Shown: positions 1 through 8,721, counted from the stretch's first letter. The stretch is 64,000 nucleotides of DNA from Lentilactobacillus fungorum (GCF_016860605.1 NZ_BNJR01000016.1:124001-188000), one strand, 5' to 3'. A program made the numbers and translations. Notes: generated from the letters alone by a model not told the origin.

Positions 1-140
1 GCTTTGCTTCGCTCACTGTTATTAGGACAGCTGCGCAAAGCAGAAAGCTGCACCTAAGTCAACTTGTCCAAAAATCCAGGCCCGGGATTTTTGGACAAGT
101 TAACTTAGGCTCCGCTTTCTAACCGCTTTGCTCCGCTCAC
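1..140 (-). repeat. Palindromic repeat locus R1 (end of one copy plus one full copy)
   Basis: Positions 1-16 are the end of a cut-off copy and 22-140 is a full copy of the palindromic family. It is written in reverse: it starts TTAGGACAGCTGCGCAAAGC and ends GCTTTGCTCCGCTCAC. The arms pair along almost the whole length: GCAAAGCAGAAAGC with GCTTTCT..CGCTTTGC, CCTAAG with CTTAGG, and AACTTGTCCAAAAATCC with GGATTTTTGGACAAGTT around an apical loop. The CCGCTCAC end stops about 12 nt before the GGAGG of the TetR gene at 160. Confidence 0.9.
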
Positions 141-159
141 TTATTTTGGAGGTAACTTA

Positions 160-807
160 ATGGCAAATAAAGATTTTCAGACACTATTTTCAGAAAGCTT
201 GGGACAATCCGATTTATCCGTAAAGCAACAAGCTGTTTTGCGGGCGAGCCTAGAGCTATTTTCAGAAAAAGGGTTTGATCGGACGAACACTCGGGATATC
301 GCTGATCGCGCGAATGTTTCCGAGGGAACGGTTTATAAGCAATTTAAAACTAAAGAGGGGATTTTATCCGCCATCTTGGATCCCTTCATTCATCAGGTTA
401 TTCCTAAAGCGATTGCTGAGTTTTTAGAGGACATGTCAAAAACGGCGACGCCGACGATTGAGGATTTTTTATTAGTTGCCGTGCAAAATCGAATGAAATT
501 TGCATTAGCCAATCGGCTTCAGTTAAGGATATTTTTACAAGAGGCTACCCGAGACCCCAGCTTGTTAAATGATTTGGGGGCAGAAGCCGTCAAAATTCTA
601 GATAGCCCGATTGTAGATTTTTTGAGAAACTATCAACGAGAAGGACAATTGATTGACTGGCCGCTGCCACGAATTGTTCAGTACATGCTTGGGACGGTTT
701 TAACGTATATCTTGCCTAAAGTTCTCAATGGCGGCGACTTAGATGTTAATAAAGCAAGCCACGAGACTGTTGAATTTGTTTTAAACGGATTAAAGCCAAG
801 GAAATAA
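160..807 (+). CDS. TetR/AcrR family transcriptional regulator
   Basis: This is a 215-residue TetR-type repressor. Residues about 24-70 form the DNA-binding helix-turn-helix, with the family pattern SLELFSEKGFDRTN, then TRDIADRANVSEGTVYKQF and TKEGIL. The rest is a helical ligand and dimer domain with no recognisable ligand signature. The start ATG follows TTTTGGAGGTAACTTA, a strong ribosome binding site, directly downstream of repeat R1. A bidirectional terminator separates it from the convergent aldo/keto reductase gene. Such regulators usually control a neighbouring efflux or detoxification gene; the left neighbour is outside the window, so the target is unknown. Confidence 0.9.
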   Translation: MANKDFQTLFSESLGQSDLSVKQQAVLRASLELFSEKGFDRTNTRDIADRANVSEGTVYKQFKTKEGILSAILDPFIHQVIPKAIAEFLEDMSKTATPTIEDFLLVAVQNRMKFALANRLQLRIFLQEATRDPSLLNDLGAEAVKILDSPIVDFLRNYQREGQLIDWPLPRIVQYMLGTVLTYILPKVLNGGDLDVNKASHETVEFVLNGLKPRK

Positions 808-810
808 AAA

Positions 811-854
811 AAGCGCGGCAAAACGACCTCACGACGGTCATTTTTGCTGCGCTT
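811..854. terminator. Bidirectional terminator
   Basis: The hairpin pairs GCGCGGCAAAA and GACC with GGTC and TTTTTGCTGCGC. A runs on the left and T runs on the right let it serve both converging genes. Confidence 0.8.
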
Positions 855-861
855 TGTGTGA

Positions 862-1848
862 TTATTTCAAGATCTCATCAATTCGAGCTAATTCTTCTTT
901 GGTAAATGTTAAGTTGGCTAACGCCTTTACGTTGTCAACAACTTGTGCTGGTCGGCTGGCCCCGACTAGGACACAAGCTACCTCCGGATCTCTTAGGTTC
1001 CACGCTAAGGCCATTTCGGCCAAAGATTGGTGCCTGGATTGGGCAACTTGGTTCAATTTTTTGACGGTGGCTAGGGTTTGCTCAACCTGATCTTCATGTA
1101 AAAACGGGCTGGTTGATTTATGAGCACGAGAGTCTGCTGGGATGCCGTTCAAATAACGGTCACTCAACAATCCCTGAGCGAGTGAGCTATAACTAACAGC
1201 CGCTTTGTGTTCTGCCCGAAGCACTGGGAATAAATCCTTTTCAGCTGTTCGATCAAACATATTATATCGCGGTTGATGAATGACAAATGGTGTCTTCAAA
1301 TCGTTAAACACCTGCGTAATCGCCTTGGTTTGTTCGCCATTATAATTTGAAATGCCAATGTAGAGAGCTTTTCCTTCGTGAACCAATTCGTCAAGGGCAA
1401 GGGCAGTTTCTTCAATTGGCGTATTTGGGTCTGGCCGATGGGAATAAAAAATATCAAAGTAATCTAAGCCAGTTCGCTTAAGGCTTTGGTCGGCACTAGC
1501 AATAATATACTTTCGAGAACCCCAATCACCGTAAGGGCCAGGCCACATCGTGTAGCCGGCTTTGCTTGCGATAATCATTTCATCCCGGTAAGGCTTCATA
1601 TCACCAGCCATAATTTGACCAAAGTTTTCTTCGGCGCTTCCCGGAATTGGCCCATAATTATTGGCAAGATCATAATAAGTAATACCGAGGTCGAAGGCTT
1701 GGTGAATAATAGCTTTTTGCGTTTCAAACGAATCAACGCTGCCAAAGTTATGCCAGAGTCCAAGACCGATTGCCGAAAGCTTCAAACCGCTTCGACCCAC
1801 ACGTTTGTAAAGCATTTTGTCATATCTTGTTTCTAAGGCTTGATACAT
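862..1848 (-). CDS. Aldo/keto reductase, YghZ-like (L-glyceraldehyde 3-phosphate reductase type)
   Basis: A 328-residue NADPH-dependent aldo/keto reductase with a TIM-barrel fold. It aligns from memory with E. coli YghZ over its full length: GRSGLKLSAIGLGLWHNFG near residue 18, DLGITYYDLANNYGP with the catalytic Asp and Tyr, a catalytic Lys in SKAGYTMW, and His in FYSHRPDPNTP. The C-terminal GASRPAQVVDNV is the cofactor-phosphate binding region. YghZ reduces L-glyceraldehyde 3-phosphate and methylglyoxal; the substrate here is inferred. The start ATG follows AAAGGAGATTATTATAT. It is monocistronic. Confidence 0.88.
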   Translation of the reverse strand: MYQALETRYDKMLYKRVGRSGLKLSAIGLGLWHNFGSVDSFETQKAIIHQAFDLGITYYDLANNYGPIPGSAEENFGQIMAGDMKPYRDEMIIASKAGYTMWPGPYGDWGSRKYIIASADQSLKRTGLDYFDIFYSHRPDPNTPIEETALALDELVHEGKALYIGISNYNGEQTKAITQVFNDLKTPFVIHQPRYNMFDRTAEKDLFPVLRAEHKAAVSYSSLAQGLLSDRYLNGIPADSRAHKSTSPFLHEDQVEQTLATVKKLNQVAQSRHQSLAEMALAWNLRDPEVACVLVGASRPAQVVDNVKALANLTFTKEELARIDEILK

Positions 1849-2010
1849 ATATAATAATCTCCTTTACGACTTCAATTAAGGCACACTTATAGAATAACAC
1901 CTCAAGTGCACTAGAGGTAAAGGAATCAGCGACATGTCACAATCGGTATTTAGTTGTGGACAAACTAGCTGACTAATTCACGGTTGGCGGCTAGGGGATG
2001 GTTAATGGCG

Positions 2011-3627
2011 TTATGATTCATCAATGATTGTCACATCGTAACCCTTGCCCGCTAAAATTCTTGAAGCATTGTAAGGGGCGATGCCTTTTCTAAAAGTGAT
2101 GTAAATTTTTCGATCCTTAGGAACTTCATTGATTCGCTCCCGCAATTGCGATAACGGAATATTAGCAGTCGGGGCGATAGAACCCGCTGTTGGACTATTG
2201 GGTTCTCGAACGTCTAGGAAAAAGGCGGTTTGTCGATCGGCGGCAGAAATATCGGCAGCCTTAATGGTTTTAGTGGTATTGGTGAGTTCTCGAATGGCAA
2301 CGTAACCGGCAATGTTTAAAACGTCTCGAGTAGATGAATAGGGCGGTGAATAAGGAATTTCCAGGGATGGTAAGTCAAAGGCAGATAAATTACCGGTAAT
2401 GGCGACCGAAAGTTCCGCAATGCGTTTATCGATACCAGAACGACCAACTGCTTGACCGCCGAGGATCTTTCCAGTTTTTTCTTCATAAATTAATTTAAAA
2501 TTAACCCGGTCAGCGTTTGGAAAGAAGTAAGCTTTGTCATATGGCGTGATGAACACTGTTTGATAATTAGTAATGCTAGCCTGTCGGAGCATGCTCTCTG
2601 TATAGCCAACGTAGCTAGCAGTGAGGTCAAAGAACTTGGCAACCCCTGCACCAATAAATCCTTTGTATCTTACTGGAGCACCGGTCATGATGTCTGCCAA
2701 TAAATGGCCTTGCCGGTTAGCAGGGCTTGACAACACACTTGGAATTGGCCTGCCAGTTATTAAACTGGTTGTTTCAATAACGTCTCCAATTGCATAAATA
2801 TCGGCAAGGCTGGTTTGTAGCTGATCGTTAACAATAATGTGGTGATCAGCTGATAAGGCAATCCCGGCCCTTTCAGCAAGCTCGCTATTAGGATTGACCC
2901 CGGTACCCAAAAAGAGCATCGCGGTTTGGTGGAGGCTACCGTCTGCAAGAACCAAAGTGTGCCCATTATTGCGAACTTCTTTGATCCCGTTGTTTAAAAT
3001 TAGGTGAATTCGCTGATTTTCTAGTTCTTTGGCGATAATTTTGGCAATTTCTGGATCGTATGGAGAAGCAACTTGAGGGGCTTGATCGATAATAGTAACG
3101 TCCATTTGTCGTCTGGCAAAAGCTTCGGCAACTTCGATTCCGATAGCTCCGGCGCCTAGAATAGTAACGGTTTTGGGGTGCTTGTCGTCTAAATAAGCTT
3201 TAATTTTGTCAGCGTCTGTGATTGCCCGCAAAACAAACGCGTTAGAAGCACTTTTAATCCCCTTGATTTGTGGGATGGCGGGGCTGGCACCAGTCGCAAT
3301 CACAAGCTTATCATAGGTTTCTTGATAGATGTTATTGGTTTGGAGGTTTTTAACGGTGACCACCTTTTGGTCAGGATTAATATCGGTAACTTCATTGAAT
3401 AAGCGAACATCAATGTTGTTTCGTTGTTTAAGTACTTCCGGGGTCCTTTCAATTAGTTTAGACCGATCGTCAATAACGCCGCCAAGATAATAGGGCATTG
3501 CACAGCTGGCAACTGAAATAGCTGCTCCCCGTTCAAACAGAATAATTTCGTCATCTTCATTAATCCGACGAAGACGCGTCGCAAATGACGGTCCCCCGGC
3601 AATACCACCAATTACTAAAACTTTCAT
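2011..3627 (-). CDS. CoA-disulfide-reductase-like flavoenzyme with degenerate C-terminal rhodanese domain
   Basis: A 538-residue pyridine nucleotide-disulfide oxidoreductase. It has an N-terminal FAD-binding GGIAGGPSFATRLRR, a single redox Cys at about residue 42 in SCAMPYYLGG (equivalent to the CoA-disulfide reductase Cys), an NAD(P)-binding GAGAIGIEVAEAFARR, and a second FAD motif in IYAIGDV. Residues about 450-538 form a rhodanese-like domain (DVREPNSPTAG, ANIPLSQLRERI). Where active rhodaneses have Cys-x-x-Gly-x-Arg it reads ITFRKGIAPYNASRIL, so the sulfur-carrying Cys is absent. It probably reduces CoA disulfide or a per/polysulfide. The start follows AAGGAGGACACAAA. Confidence 0.85.
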   Translation of the reverse strand: MKVLVIGGIAGGPSFATRLRRINEDDEIILFERGAAISVASCAMPYYLGGVIDDRSKLIERTPEVLKQRNNIDVRLFNEVTDINPDQKVVTVKNLQTNNIYQETYDKLVIATGASPAIPQIKGIKSASNAFVLRAITDADKIKAYLDDKHPKTVTILGAGAIGIEVAEAFARRQMDVTIIDQAPQVASPYDPEIAKIIAKELENQRIHLILNNGIKEVRNNGHTLVLADGSLHQTAMLFLGTGVNPNSELAERAGIALSADHHIIVNDQLQTSLADIYAIGDVIETTSLITGRPIPSVLSSPANRQGHLLADIMTGAPVRYKGFIGAGVAKFFDLTASYVGYTESMLRQASITNYQTVFITPYDKAYFFPNADRVNFKLIYEEKTGKILGGQAVGRSGIDKRIAELSVAITGNLSAFDLPSLEIPYSPPYSSTRDVLNIAGYVAIRELTNTTKTIKAADISAADRQTAFFLDVREPNSPTAGSIAPTANIPLSQLRERINEVPKDRKIYITFRKGIAPYNASRILAGKGYDVTIIDES

Positions 3628-3646
3628 TTTGTGTCCTCCTTGTTAT

Positions 3647-3924
3647 AAGTGAGCGGAGCCAGGCGCTTAAAAATCGCCAGATAGGCTAGGCGCGTAAACA
3701 CGGCCGTCGGAGTATAAGTCTCCTCTAACAGAAATCCCCGGGCTTGGGATTTTTGTTAGAGGTGCTTATACGGAGATTTCTGCCTGGCATAGCTGTCCTA
3801 GAAAAGTGAGCGGAGCAAAGCGTTAGAAACCGGAGTGTAAGGCTCCTCAGCCGGAAATTCCCGGGCTTGGAATTTTTGGCTGAGGTGCTTACACGGAGGT
3901 TTCTGCTTTGCGCAGCTGTCCTAA
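3647..3924 (+). repeat. Palindromic repeat locus R2 (two tandem copies, long then short)
   Basis: Copy 1 (3647-3800) is the long variant with the insert GGCTAGGCGCGTAAACACGG and CCGTCGG. Copy 2 (3804-3924) is the short variant. In copy 1 the outer arm is GAGCCAGGCG and the opposite arm is CTGCCTGGC; in copy 2 the pair is GAGCAAAGCG and CTGCTTTGC, so both arms changed together. The inner stems also differ (CCTCTAACA/TGTTAGAGG against CCTCAGCC/GGCTGAGG). The GTGAGCGG end lies about 20 nt upstream of the minus-strand flavoenzyme start. Confidence 0.92.
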
Positions 3925-4054
3925 ACCGCCATTTCACAACATTCAACTAATAGTATAACGCTTTCATTCGCGCTTTTAGTTTACCATAATCTGGGCGGCT
4001 AGGTTAGTAAGTCCAACAAGCATCTAACAATAAACGTTTTCAAGATTCAAAATA

Positions 4055-4096
4055 CAAAAATGCCACCAAAACTCAATGATGAGTTCTAGTGGCAAT
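4055..4096 (-). terminator. Terminator of the UspA gene
   Basis: On the minus strand TGCCAC pairs with GTGGCA, an inner AACTCAT/TGAGTT extends the stem, and TTTTTG follows. It lies just past the UspA stop. Confidence 0.75.
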
Positions 4097-4111
4097 TGTG
4101 TTATTGATAGC

Positions 4112-4597
4112 TTAGTCTTTAGGGAATGGCATATATGGCTTGTTCTCTTTGTTTGTTCGAACGACCATCACGTCACAGTGAGCACTGCGGTTCACAAACG
4201 ATGACACGGATCCTTCCAATACCCGTTGTAAGCGACTCATTCCAGTAGCTCCCATCACAATTAAATCCGATTTGTGATCTTTGGGGAATTCGAATGCGAT
4301 AACCGTTTTGGGGTTGCCAAACCGAATGTGAATTTGAACATCGTCAATTTCGGCTTCTTTTTTAATCTTTTCAACCAGTTTGTTCAAATAATCTGTGGTA
4401 TCTTCAACCAAGTTATTAATGACGTCGCCGTCAACCATACCACCATAGTTATAGCCGTATTGTTGAGTACTCAGAACGTGAAGGACGTCTAGGTGGGCAT
4501 TATTATTGTGAGCGATGAGTGCTCCCTTGGCTAAAGCGTCCTCTGATTGGGCTGACCCATCGACTGGGACCAAGATATTTTGATAGTTGGATTCCAT
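4112..4597 (-). CDS. Universal stress protein UspA family
   Basis: A 161-residue single-domain Usp. The N-terminal strand reads NILVPVDGSAQSEDAL. The ATP-binding signature near the C-terminus is GATGMSRLQRVLEGSVSSFV followed by CDVMVVRT, which fits G-2X-G-9X-G(S/T). That places it with ATP-binding Usps rather than UspA-type non-binders. It is probably cytoplasmic and stress-linked; the client process is not visible. The ribosome binding site is AAGGGAGGCAGCTTC before the ATG. It is monocistronic, with its own terminator. Confidence 0.93.
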   Translation of the reverse strand: MESNYQNILVPVDGSAQSEDALAKGALIAHNNNAHLDVLHVLSTQQYGYNYGGMVDGDVINNLVEDTTDYLNKLVEKIKKEAEIDDVQIHIRFGNPKTVIAFEFPKDHKSDLIVMGATGMSRLQRVLEGSVSSFVNRSAHCDVMVVRTNKENKPYMPFPKD

Positions 4598-4679
4598 GAA
4601 GCTGCCTCCCTTGTGGTAATTATGTGTTCATTATATCACTAATTAAAAATCAAAACTTGCCCCTTCCGGCATATTAAGC

Positions 4680-5189
4680 TTATGCTCTGGACGGAACGAT
4701 AAATTCTGCAGTTTCTAGAATATGACCACGCATGGCGTCTTGTAATTCGTTTAGCCAAAAACCATCTTTTAATGGTAACTTGGAATCCAGTGCAAATACT
4801 GATAAATGGTAATTATGAGTTCTGTCAGGTGGGTTAGGGCCGTTATAATGCCAGGCAGTCTGGGGATCGCTGTTGCCGATTAAACCGCCAGCAGTACTAT
4901 TGCGGCCTTGGATCATCTCAACCTTTAAGCTTTGACTGTTGTTTTCGGGAATTTCGGTAATTGTTGGGGAAATGTTGGCAGCGGTCCAGTGAATCCACAT
5001 AAACCCACTAACGGGAATTGCATCCCAATCAAGCAGGGTTAAGGCAAGTGACTCGGCGCCTGTAGGAGCGCCAGTAATTTGAACCGGAAACGAAATGAGT
5101 GGTTTATCGCCTTTTTTATCCTCGGGTGCCGCATATTTACTGTATTTATCTGCTAATAAACCCTTTGTTAATGGTACTTGAACCTTCAT
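4680..5189 (-). CDS. YbhB/YbcL family PEBP-like (Raf kinase inhibitor-like) protein
   Basis: A 169-residue phosphatidylethanolamine-binding-protein fold. It shows LLDWDAIPVSGFMWIHW and the PEBP anion-site signature TAWHYNGPNPPDRTHNYHL, a variant of GPxPPxGxHRY. There is no signal peptide, so it is probably cytoplasmic. The function of bacterial family members is poorly defined. The start ATG follows GAGGAGGGATCAAT, and a decayed repeat (R3) lies immediately upstream. Confidence 0.88.
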   Translation of the reverse strand: MKVQVPLTKGLLADKYSKYAAPEDKKGDKPLISFPVQITGAPTGAESLALTLLDWDAIPVSGFMWIHWTAANISPTITEIPENNSQSLKVEMIQGRNSTAGGLIGNSDPQTAWHYNGPNPPDRTHNYHLSVFALDSKLPLKDGFWLNELQDAMRGHILETAEFIVPSRA

Positions 5190-5211
5190 ATTGATCCCTC
5201 CTCGTTAATGA

Positions 5212-5280
5212 AAAGTGAGCGGAGCAAAGCGGTCAGAAAACACTCAGCAGGCCAGGGCTTTCACGGCCGCCGTAGCTAAG
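5212..5280 (+). repeat. Decayed palindromic repeat R3
   Basis: AAGTGAGCGGAGCAAAGCGG is intact, followed by TCAGAAAACACTCAGC and GGGCTTTCACGGCCGCCG, a remnant of the long-variant insert. The right arm is lost. The conserved end sits about 20 nt upstream of the PEBP start, as in intact copies. Confidence 0.75.
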
Positions 5281-5366
5281 CATTTATTTGAAGCCTTCTA
5301 CCTACTACAACTCTCTAAACTCAATCATAATATCTTTTAACTGCATAATAAATCAAAAACACGAGC

Positions 5367-5981
5367 TTACTTAATAAACTTTAAAATATAATAGCCTTGG
5401 CCGTTAGAGGTAATCGTGTAATTGACGTAACCGTCTTTGAGCCATTGCTGTTTGGTTGCATTAGCCCAATTTTTGGCGTCGTTAATTGATGAAAAGGTAT
5501 GGGTCGTTGCAAACGGGTCAGTGGTTTTAGGCTTGGCGGGCTTAGTTTGTTGGCTTGCCTGATCAAGGAGTTTTTGCTGCCGGGATTTAACGGTTTGATT
5601 TTTTTCGGAATTAATCGCAGCTTGAAGTTTGTTGCGTTCCTGTAAGGTAAACCCATTGGATTTGGCTTGCTTGAGCTTGTCATTAAAGGCAGTCACTCGG
5701 TTGTCTTCAACCTTTTTAGTGAGGCTGCCTTTTTTTGTATGATCTTCAATTGCTTGCTTAGACTTGTTAATCGTTTTGCTAATGGAAGCCGTCGACGAGC
5801 TCGACTTATGGTCATTTCGGGTAACCAACCAATTAATTGAGACGGCCAGACCAATTGCGACAATTAAAATGAGCAGGGCAAACCACCAGCCGCTATACTG
5901 TTTTTTATGCCGGCTGCGGCGACTTTGCTCGGAATTAAAGTCATATTTTTTATATTTTGGTTCATCGTCATGCCTGTTCAC
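5367..5981 (-). CDS. Membrane-anchored protein with extracytoplasmic C-terminal domain, unknown function
   Basis: A 204-residue protein with a charged N-terminus (about 30 residues, Arg/Lys-rich), one membrane segment at about 32-52 (WWFALLILIVAIGLAVSINWLV), then a Ser/Lys-rich, probably coiled, extracytoplasmic stretch. A compact C-terminal unit at about 160-204 (THTFSSINDAKNWANATKQQ to the end) resembles a small SPOR-like or sorting domain, but I cannot name it. The GTG start is read from TGGGGTATTAATGTG. Topology suggests N-inside, C-outside. It has no close partner gene. Confidence 0.7.
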   Translation of the reverse strand: MNRHDDEPKYKKYDFNSEQSRRSRHKKQYSGWWFALLILIVAIGLAVSINWLVTRNDHKSSSSTASISKTINKSKQAIEDHTKKGSLTKKVEDNRVTAFNDKLKQAKSNGFTLQERNKLQAAINSEKNQTVKSRQQKLLDQASQQTKPAKPKTTDPFATTHTFSSINDAKNWANATKQQWLKDGYVNYTITSNGQGYYILKFIK

Positions 5982-6080
5982 ATTAATACCCCATTTAAAT
6001 CGGATGATTGCATATTAACCTGATTAAATATATTATAACAGAAAGCAATCAGGTTGTATTTTTGAAAAAGGTGGATTTCA

Positions 6081-6530
6081 ATGACCCAAGTGGACGTGAA
6101 AAAGTTTTCAGAGTTGTCGACGCAGGAATTATTCATGATTTATAAGTTGCGGGTGGCCGTTTTTGTCGTTGAACAAAAATGCTACTATCGGGAGGTGGAT
6201 GATGACGATTTGATATCAGTCCACGTGATGTTTAAAGGCGAGGATGGTCACCTCATGGCTTATGCCAGAATTATTCCGGAGCCAAGCAATCATGCGGTAC
6301 GGATTGGCAGGGTGGTGGTTAATCCAGCCGACCGCGGGAATGGTCTAGGGCGGAAATTAGTCCAAACGACGATGGAAAAAGCCCAACAGCGATTTCCCAA
6401 GGCAGGCAAGATTGTCTTGGCTGGTCAAGAATATTTAAAAGATTTTTACCATTCATTTGGTTTTGTCGACGTATCAGCCGTTTATTTGGAAGATAACATT
6501 CCCCACATTGATATGGAATTGACGCTTTGA
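6081..6530 (+). CDS. GNAT acetyltransferase, ElaA type
   Basis: A 149-residue GNAT protein. Its N-terminal pattern LSTQELFMIYKLRVAVFVVEQKCYYREVDDDD is typical of ElaA. The acetyl-CoA motif A is RIGRVVVNPADRGNGLGRKLV (R-x-x-G-x-G/A), followed by QEYLKDFYHSFGF. The substrate is unknown. The start ATG follows AAAAAGGTGGATTTCA. The promoter of the next gene begins right after its stop. Confidence 0.88.
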   Translation: MTQVDVKKFSELSTQELFMIYKLRVAVFVVEQKCYYREVDDDDLISVHVMFKGEDGHLMAYARIIPEPSNHAVRIGRVVVNPADRGNGLGRKLVQTTMEKAQQRFPKAGKIVLAGQEYLKDFYHSFGFVDVSAVYLEDNIPHIDMELTL

Positions 6531-6537
6531 AATAAGA

Positions 6538-6565
6538 TTGACATGCTTGTTCAATTCATTATACT
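6538..6565 (+). promoter_or_regulatory. Promoter of the uracil permease leader
   Basis: TTGACA (6538-6543), 16 nt, TATACT (6560-6565). This is a near-consensus sigma-A promoter whose transcript begins just ahead of the PyrR-binding site. Confidence 0.75.
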
Positions 6566-6582
6566 TAATAGCAATGAAATGA

Positions 6583-6680
6583 ATCTTTAAATCTGGTCCA
6601 GAGAGGCTGACAAGACGACGATATTGAACTGGGAGAACCCGGGAAAAGAAAGCTCGCCGATTGTTGGCGGGCTTTCTTGC
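6583..6680 (+). promoter_or_regulatory. PyrR-dependent pyr attenuator
   Basis: The RNA contains TTTAAATCTGGTCCAGAGAG and GCT (about 6585-6607). This is the PyrR-binding anti-antiterminator loop known from Bacillus and lactobacillar pyr leaders (UCCAGAGAGGCU core). It is followed by an intrinsic terminator at 6646-6679, where AAAGCTCGCC pairs with GGCGGGCTTT followed by CTT. By family knowledge, UMP-loaded PyrR favours termination, so the downstream permease is made when pyrimidines are scarce. The 140 nt between terminator and gene show no further clear element. Confidence 0.88.
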
Positions 6681-6817
6681 GCTGTGCAGCAAATGTTTAG
6701 ATAGATTAGATGGTTGTCGTTGTCAGAACACTAGCTGGTTCGACTGCTCACTAAAGTCGACTCTAAGATTAGTCAGTTGCGCTCTTGCCAAATTGGGATT
6801 CAAAAAGGAGTACACAT

Positions 6818-8185
6818 ATGGCAGACAGAAACGAGTTTCATGACGATCGGGCAATTTTGGATATTCATGATATGCCTAAATTTTTCCCATGGGTTGGCTT
6901 ATCACTGCAGCACATGTTTTCAATGTTTGGGTCCACGGTGATTGTGCCGTTGTTGGTTGGTTTAAGTCCTAGTATTGCGTTGTTTGCTTCCGGAGTCGGT
7001 ACGTTGTTACATATTATGATTACCCAACGGAAAATCCCGGCGTATATGGGCTCTAGTTTTGCATTTATCACGCCAATGCTGGCACTGATGAAAACAACGG
7101 GTTATCCGGGAATCGCCCAGGGCGTTATTGGTGTCGGGATTGTCTATATGATTGTAGCCGCAATTATTTGGGGGATTGGTTCGGCTTGGGTAGATAAGAT
7201 ATTGCCGCCAATTGTGGTCGGGCCAATTGTGATGGTGATTGGCTTATCGTTGGCCGGCAGTGCGGCTCAAGATGCAATGATGAAAAATGGTAAATATAGT
7301 TTATTGTACTTTAGTATTGCTTTAGCGACTTTATTTTTAGCCATTATTTTTAACATGTTATTTAAAGGTTTCATTGGCTTAATTCCGGTTTTACTCGCCA
7401 TTGTTTGCGGCTACATTATTTCGGTTTTTTGCGGAATTGTCGATCTTCACACGATTGCTTCGGCACCCTGGTTTAAGATTCCGGCATTTGATATTCCCGG
7501 GATTGATTACCCCTTTAAGATTGACTGGGCAGCGATTTTTGCGATCACACCAATTGCTTTTGTTACGATGACGGAACACATGGGCCATATTATGGTTCTA
7601 GACGAACTGACCGGCCGAGACTTTTTCCGTGATCCTGGATTGAATCGGACATTGGCCGGCGATGGAGCCGCTTCGCTGTTTGCCGGCTTAGTTGGTGCAC
7701 CAGCGATGACTAGTTATGGTGAAAATATCGGCGTTATGGCGATTACCAAGATTCACAGTGTTTATGTTTTGATGGGCGCGGCCATGTTTGCGATTTTATT
7801 TGCCTTTGTAAATAAATTAAACGTTTTAATTATGCAAATGCCGATGCCGGTCATCGGCGGGATTAGTTTCCTATTGTTTGGTACGATTGCAACGGCAGGA
7901 ATCCAGGTTATGGTTGAAAATAAGGTGGATATGAATCTCAAACGGAATTTGATGATTGCTTCAACGGTTATGGTGATTGGGGTTGGGAATGCTTATCTGC
8001 AAATCAAGAGTTTTCAATTTACCGGCTTGGCTTTTGCAACGATCATCGGGATTGTCCTGAACCTGGTTTTACCGCAAAAAGCTGCCAGTGAAAGGGAACA
8101 CGAAGCACAATTAGCCGATGAAAGAGCCGAAGAAGCCGAAAAACAGCGACTGTTGCACCAAAAACATTTGCGCGACAAAAAATAG
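6818..8185 (+). CDS. pyrP: Uracil permease (nucleobase:cation symporter-2 family)
   Basis: A 455-residue NCS2 uracil/xanthine permease with many membrane helices. Family features are FPWVGLSLQHMFSMFGSTVIVPLLVGL at the N-terminus, PAYMGSSFAFI in TM3, and VTMTEHMGHI followed by LAGDGAASLFAGLVGAPAMTSYGENIG in the substrate-site region. The charged tail (about 430-455, Glu/Arg/Lys-rich) is cytoplasmic. I chose the ATG at 6818 because AAAAAGGAGTACACAT precedes it; an in-frame ATG 33 nt upstream has no such site. The upstream PyrR attenuator supports uracil as substrate. Confidence 0.93.
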   Translation: MADRNEFHDDRAILDIHDMPKFFPWVGLSLQHMFSMFGSTVIVPLLVGLSPSIALFASGVGTLLHIMITQRKIPAYMGSSFAFITPMLALMKTTGYPGIAQGVIGVGIVYMIVAAIIWGIGSAWVDKILPPIVVGPIVMVIGLSLAGSAAQDAMMKNGKYSLLYFSIALATLFLAIIFNMLFKGFIGLIPVLLAIVCGYIISVFCGIVDLHTIASAPWFKIPAFDIPGIDYPFKIDWAAIFAITPIAFVTMTEHMGHIMVLDELTGRDFFRDPGLNRTLAGDGAASLFAGLVGAPAMTSYGENIGVMAITKIHSVYVLMGAAMFAILFAFVNKLNVLIMQMPMPVIGGISFLLFGTIATAGIQVMVENKVDMNLKRNLMIASTVMVIGVGNAYLQIKSFQFTGLAFATIIGIVLNLVLPQKAASEREHEAQLADERAEEAEKQRLLHQKHLRDKK

Positions 8186-8226
8186 CGGGTACAATAGTTG
8201 GTAACAAATTAGACGGGAGGGATTTG

Positions 8227-8721
8227 ATGCAAGCACAAGTGGATCATAATTCGAAGGTTTGTTATCAGCATGCCAATAGTCAAGCGGATTTTCAAGCTGC
8301 TAAACAGCTCTTCATGGAATACGCACATTCACTTGACTTTGAGTTAACCTTTCAAGATTTTGCGGACGAATTGAACGATTTGGCAACCCGCTATCATCAA
8401 CCTAAAGGAGATCTGATTTTAGCAGTCGTTGACCATCAACTAGCGGGCGTTGTGACTGTTCACGAATTTGAACCAGGAATTGCTGAAATGAAGCGGCTGT
8501 ACGTGAGGGATGCCTACCGTCGATTAGGAATTGGCCAAGAATTAGTTGCCCGCATTTTAGCGAGTGCTAAGGCGTTGGGGTATCAGGCCATTCGCCTTGA
8601 TACCCTCAAATCAATGCAAGGGGCCTTAAAAATTTATCGGGCAGCCGGGTTTCAACCGATTGCTCCGTACCGGTTTAATCCGCTCAAAGGGGCAATGTAT
8701 TTTGAGTTGAAATTTCGTTAG
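8227..8721 (+). CDS. GNAT family acetyltransferase
   Basis: A 164-residue GNAT protein. The acetyl-CoA loop is MKRLYVRDAYRRLGIGQELV, followed by IRLDTLKSMQGALKIYRAAGFQPI, a typical motif B. The start ATG follows GACGGGAGGGATT; a TTG one codon earlier is possible. It lies 41 nt after the uracil permease and could be read through from it. The substrate is unknown. A strong bidirectional hairpin ends it. Confidence 0.85.
   Translation: MQAQVDHNSKVCYQHANSQADFQAAKQLFMEYAHSLDFELTFQDFADELNDLATRYHQPKGDLILAVVDHQLAGVVTVHEFEPGIAEMKRLYVRDAYRRLGIGQELVARILASAKALGYQAIRLDTLKSMQGALKIYRAAGFQPIAPYRFNPLKGAMYFELKFR

Noticed and set aside
3725-3946. Open frame of 73 codons on the minus strand
   Set aside because: It lies wholly inside repeat R2, has internal repetition caused by the two copies and no ribosome binding site. 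The same holds for the frame at 45068-45334 in R9.
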